64,000 nt of DNA. It comes from Neospora caninum Liverpool. Taxonomy: Eukaryota; Apicomplexa; Conoidasida; Eucoccidiorida; Sarcocystidae. The stretch spans positions 186,001 through 250,000 of the forward strand of contig NC_018386.1 of assembly GCF_000208865.1 (NCBI RefSeq). Direction: 5' to 3'. The notes under the pieces were generated by a model. The model searched no databases, was not told the DNA's origin, and was given only the letters and a program-made list of their open reading frames with translations. Position numbers and translations under genes: made by a program. How positions within the stretch are numbered: the first letter of the stretch is position 1; every line of letters begins with the position of its first letter. Below, in pieces: positions 59,159 through 64,000 of this stretch.

Positions 59159-62100
59159 TCGTGGTGTTCAGTACCATGCACCACTCCTGTCTTAGCCATG
59201 GAGACACGCGCAATACCGCGTATGGTTGCAGCACAATACGTATTCCGCTGGGTCCGACATGAGTGACAACGTTCAGTAAACAATAAAAACATTTTGACAG
59301 GCGATCCACGCCAGCTGACTTGCGGCTGAGAGTATGTTTAGTAAGCGAATTGTACAGCAATGTGTGGGACAAGCGCCGCAGGCCGTCTGCCTGCATGCTT
59401 CAATTGCCGAACCCGGACTCGTAGAAAGTAGCCTAAGCCGTAAATGCGCTCTTGTCCTATCCAGCAAGAAGGGCAGTAATGGCCCACTAGGTAATATACC
59501 ATGGAACTGTATGAGTAGCGGAAGTGGCTTGCATCCAAGATGCAGGCCTCTCTCAGGTGCTATGTCCCAGAAAGCACTCCCGTAATCTGACGCCGGTGTC
59601 TGCCTTTCTTGAAAAGGAGCTCCCAGCGGACATGTTAAGACTCACAATGTTTTGGTTCATCGAAAAACTTGCAATTTCTTAAATCCGCCACCGCTTCATT
59701 AGGATACCTTATTCTCTTACCGTATGAAAGGGCGACCACGTAAATGTGAGGAAGCAGGGGACTTGTCATGCCCTGAGAGGTTTCAGTATCGACTAAGCAT
59801 TCGCGCCATCTGTGACAGTTTCGCTTGCTGTAGCAGTGCCAGCAATGAGGAGCCGGCGAAGGTAGTTGTCGTACAGACGCATATGAAAAGCAGGTGTAGA
59901 ATTGCCCTGGTAGTAATTTAGTCTGCAATTCCGTGAGGGTCTCTAACAAGCTTGCCTCGCTGGCTAACCCCACCCTGTCGCCATCGTCCTGGTCTTGCCC
60001 GTTCATATTGGAGACGCCTTCTCCGTATGTCCTTTGTTTCCTTTCTACTAGCTTTGCGTTCCTCAAGGTAACACGAGATGCCGGCTACTTTTGCTGGAAT
60101 TCTGACCCGCGTTCGTGACTGTTAGGCCATTTTGGTGGTGTTATGCGAAAGACGAGAATGACGACGAAGATCTACTCGTGAGAAAAGTCGATGACGTACT
60201 GTTCACACAACAGAACTGTAGAACGCGCCTAAACAGGGGTGACGGTAGAGGGAAGATCAACGCTGCATTATTTAACTCAGATAATTAGTGTTAGGTTTGA
60301 TAGTTTGTAACAAATCATCTCAAATGGAGATGTCTTTTATCCAGCAACACAGTCCACGGTTGGGACCGGCAACCATGTAAGGGGACAGTGACAAAACTCG
60401 AGAGAGACCAGCGCGAGAAAACGACTGGGCTAGCATGGTGCTGGCGAAGACAAAAGCAGTCCCCCACATGCTTCACATATATTCTAAGTATGTAGAGTCT
60501 CCAAGGCAAAGACATATGGCTCACCCAAGCTCGCAGCGGCGATTGACGTACTAGAGGACCATCGAAATCCCCAGAAAAACATAGATGTCCGGCCCCTTGC
60601 CGAGTCCCGTGTTCCCCCTCACTTTGTCATCATCCTTTCCGCTTCCTTAACGTTCATCCTGCTTTGTCATGCGGCTTTTTTTGTCACGGCCTTGCTTTTG
60701 TGTCAAGTTTCCCACCTTTTATCGTTTTCCAACAGATTCGCCCGGAAGCCGGCTCTCTCGATACCATTTGATCCTGTCATAGCATACCTGCGTAGTGGCA
60801 CCTGGCTTACGTTGGGTGATCCTCGCCTGTTTCTTTTTTCCTTCGTTTGTGACTTTCGCACTCCGATCGTTCTTCATTGGTGCCCCAACAGTAATGTCCA
60901 CCTCCTATGCCCCATTTATGTCTGTTGTTTATCAGTTTTAAATCGATTGCTTTCACTTCTCCGTCTACCGGCGTCCGCCGTCTTACAGAGCTGTCTTTGG
61001 CTTGATTCACTTCTCCTGCTTTCCCGTTGTTCCATTCTTCGCTTCTTGTACCCTCACTTTTCCGGTTTCTGTCAAATTTCTCCGTCCTGCGCTTCTGCTT
61101 GTCCCGCAGTCAGCCCCTCTAGCTGCTTCTGTTGTGCGGTCGTCAACGTTCCCCTGACACTGCAGTCTAGAAATTCGACGAGGTTTTGTCTGACATTGGT
61201 CGCCTCCCACTTATTGGCATGTTCAACCAAAAGTTAAATCTCTCTTCTAGTGTCTTTGTGAGAGACCTCTGCTGTGTACGCTTTGTTGCTGCCTTTCTCT
61301 AGAGCTGCGTATGACGATGCTGCACGGAAAGAAAATAACCACGAACAGCCTTAGCTCATTCCTCGGCGCATTAACATCGACTAACTACACGCGGAGATCC
61401 TAAGCAGGTCCAGTGAACGCGGGTTCCCATTCTGCCTCGCTTATAACCCCATGCCTGCTTACGATAAGTCGAGCGTACGCGTTGTCCTCAGGTCTTTGAA
61501 ACCGAGAATACAATATATTTACATTGGCGTACCGAGCATCAAGCGATCCTGGAACACCACTAGCGTCGGCGCGAGTATTAGGAAAAAGCGAGATTAGTAA
61601 CAGGGTTGTCTTGTCACTGACAAAACCGCTTAGCGCTACCTCCAGATCACAAATCACTAATTGCGAGAGTCCTGCAATAAGAGCAGGGATACTCTGCGAG
61701 CTCTACTTTATACGTAAACGGGCCTTTTGCCATGTGATATGACTGCGCGGCTGACGATGTAGTGAACAAGAAGCCCAGTTATATTAGCGATTGATGCCCC
61801 TCCTTAAAGGGATCGCCGACTAACCATCAATAAGCAAGACTACCAGTCCGTGCAACTCAGAAACGGGCGAGTATTGGGCAAGCGAGAAAAGAGATATGAA
61901 ATGTATCACTCGCAGGATGCAACCCCTACGCTTGCTCTCCCATCTCATGGTTCCACGCATATTAGCTGCTGGCGGCCAATACCTGTAGCGTTAGGCAGCA
62001 TCTCTCTCGCTCACGTACATCGCAGCCACGAAGGTGAGAAGTAACTCGCCGGCTGCACTATCGGCGAGAGGCTTGAGCAAAGAAGAGCCGAGGCCGCCTG

Positions 62101-64000
62101 ATGACGACATCGCATGCGGCAACATGAGATCCACGCTGTTTCCAGGGGGGGAGCACCTCGATGAACTCACCTAGAGAACCACGCTTTCGTCTTGCGGGGA
62201 GGCAAACGGGTCCAGCGACGAACCCCATGCAGGAGAGGAGCTGAAAAAGCTCGTACCGCCACCATGTATACTTGCACAGCTTGTGTCAGCCCGTTCCCAT
62301 CCTCGTTTGACGTCCCGCTCGGATATGATGGCTGACTAGCCGCAAAAGTGTTACGCTATAGATCAGGGGTTGAGCTTCAGAAGCACGAGGCGACTGAGCT
62401 CAGTCCGAGAAACATCCTGGAGGAGCGTGGGACAGCGCCGCTGAACTCCGAGACGAGCAGCACGTGAAGACGAATATACCAAGCCGACCCACCACGCGAT
62501 GTGGGTCCCGTCGTTTCCAGGAATTGCCAGTCGGTGATGCAGTACCTTGTATGCGTTCGGCCGCCGGAAGTGAGGTTGTTACAAATCACACCCAATTGGT
62601 GTCCCGCGCTCAAACAGCGAACGTAGGCCTTGCTGTTGGGAAGACGGATAATTTCAGCCCGTCACCTGGCATATCAGAAAACAGCGCCTCCTGAAGACCA
62701 GCAGGCCGCCAGCGAACGTGGCGGCGCAACTCGAAGCAGGTGGCGCAATTACCGTCTCCGGGAAATGCTTGACCGACGTACGCAACTCTAATGAGTTTTC
62801 CGTTCTTGCGTCTGTGACTTTGTTGACGATGAGCGCCACGATGCCGTGCTGGGCTTCCTAGTAAGCACTGTTTTCTCACCGGAATATCACGCACTCAGAA
62901 AACTGAGCTTGCCCTTTCTCGCGGGTATGATTCACGTGACATCGCGATAACGTCCGTCAGGGTGCGTAATGAAGAGGCCGCTACGTTATATGGGAAAAAT
63001 GAAAGGTGTGGTAGGCGGCCAGAATTTTAGAAGCGGCTCGGTGATCACCACAGTGCGCGTCCACGCATTAGCATAATGCCTCTCAGCTCCAACCCCGCGC
63101 CACATTGGGTCACAACCAGTGGACGCCATTGAGTGTCCCTTTGGAACATTCGGACGTAGATAGTTCTTGTCCTGTCGACACCGGAAACGCAAGCCATCAG
63201 CTTTCGTGGTCAGTTTTGGCAGGCCCGGCTTCTTTTTCTCAGCGAAAGGACCAAGTGACCAAGATCCCGCGTCAACGCAGCTGGGAACGACAGCGCGAAA
63301 GGCTTGGCGATCTTAGAGGCACCTGCAAAAGGATCCAAGAATGGTCTCACGAGTACTTCCGCCTGAATCGGGGTTTTGGAGGCTGTTGCGTCGGCATGCG
63401 AATTGGCTGGCGAAGAAGTGTGCTGCCCATGACAAGATGGAGTACAGCAATCTTCGATGTCATGGCAGCCTTACTCATACCTCCACCCACACGCGTTGCA
63501 GCGGCAAGCCACCTCCCTTGTATAGTGTCGAGCAGGAGTGCCGGTGCTGCGTTATTGGAATTCTATGATGGCGCCGATCTGGCGTGCTATGGCGGTACTT
63601 TAGACGGGGGCGCCGGCGCATGGAAACGTGTCTGTCGGAACCTCGCCAGTAGTGTGGTCAGAACGCGGCCTGACACCGCTGACGCGCGGCTGGCATCTTG
63701 GCGAGTTATCGGACAAAATTGTCGCCTTTGTCATCAGCCGAGTCCGCTGAAAAACCTCCTGTCATTGGGTTCCAGAGGTGTGCGGCATCGCCAGCGCGCC
63801 GCAGGGTAAAGTCGGCGGCCGGACCGAATAGCCGCCCCTCGCCCTCCGGGAGACAGACAGAATATTGACCTACAGCGGATCTGGGGTACCTAGAGACAGT
63901 ACAACAAGCCACGCACGATTGGCTGCATCATGGCGCTTCAGGACTATGTGGTACTTCCTGTACCGGCGGCGCCCAGGGAAAAGATCTTGCTTTCGTGCGC
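59159..64000. other. Region right of NOL6 with no recognised gene
   Basis: About 4.8 kb. The longest frames are 63105-63809 (plus, 234 codons, Arg/Ser/Cys-rich, no motif) and 60692-61237 (plus, 181 codons, Leu/Ser/Cys-rich). The second lies in a stretch (about 60590-61240) that is strongly pyrimidine-biased on the plus strand, which would by itself yield a hydrophobic, stop-poor frame. No splice-consistent conserved exon chain was found. The far right could hold part of a lineage-specific gene continuing outside the window. Confidence 0.45.

Overview
The window is nuclear DNA of a coccidian apicomplexan, most probably Toxoplasma gondii or a very close relative (Hammondia, Neospora). The grounds are intron-rich eukaryotic genes with GT-AG junctions in moderately GC-rich DNA; a Skp1 whose spliced product is exactly 170 residues with a proline at position 154, as published for T. 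gondii Skp1; a single-exon rhoptry-type pseudokinase with a signal peptide, a family known only from coccidia; many (TA)n microsatellites; and a tandem array with a 348-bp dimer period. The species call is inference. No bacterial operon, CRISPR array, rRNA or complete tRNA was seen.

Layout. (1) 1-5706, minus: cytosolic isoleucyl-tRNA synthetase, 11 exons, 3' end cut off by the left edge. (2) 5707-14180: no conserved gene, but a 506-codon ORF built of degenerate repeats (8331-9851) is followed by an eight-unit satellite array (10001-11307). (3) 14.2-25.3 kb, plus: a kinesin-2-type motor with a well resolved motor domain and introns full of (TA)n tracts. (4) 26990-28994, minus: SKP1, convergent with the kinesin. 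(5) 33678-35765, plus: PDCD5-like protein. (6) 36770-38641, minus: intronless rhoptry-like pseudokinase. (7) 42776-46662, plus: phosphatidylinositol synthase, 7 exons. (8) 49608-59158, plus: NOL6/Nrap/Utp22-like ribosome-biogenesis factor, 12 exons. (9) 59159-64000: no recognisable gene.

Exon borders were worked out by hand from splice sites, phase continuity and remembered conservation of the families. IleRS, SKP1, PDCD5, PIS and NOL6 each join into one continuous frame. The kinesin has an uncertain first exon, one ambiguous intron and an unresolved stretch before its tail.

Functionally this is a housekeeping neighbourhood (translation, ubiquitin ligase scaffold, phosphoinositide synthesis, small-subunit processome) with two lineage-specific insertions: the pseudokinase, and the repeat ORF plus satellite. 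The latter pair is the least explained part of the window.
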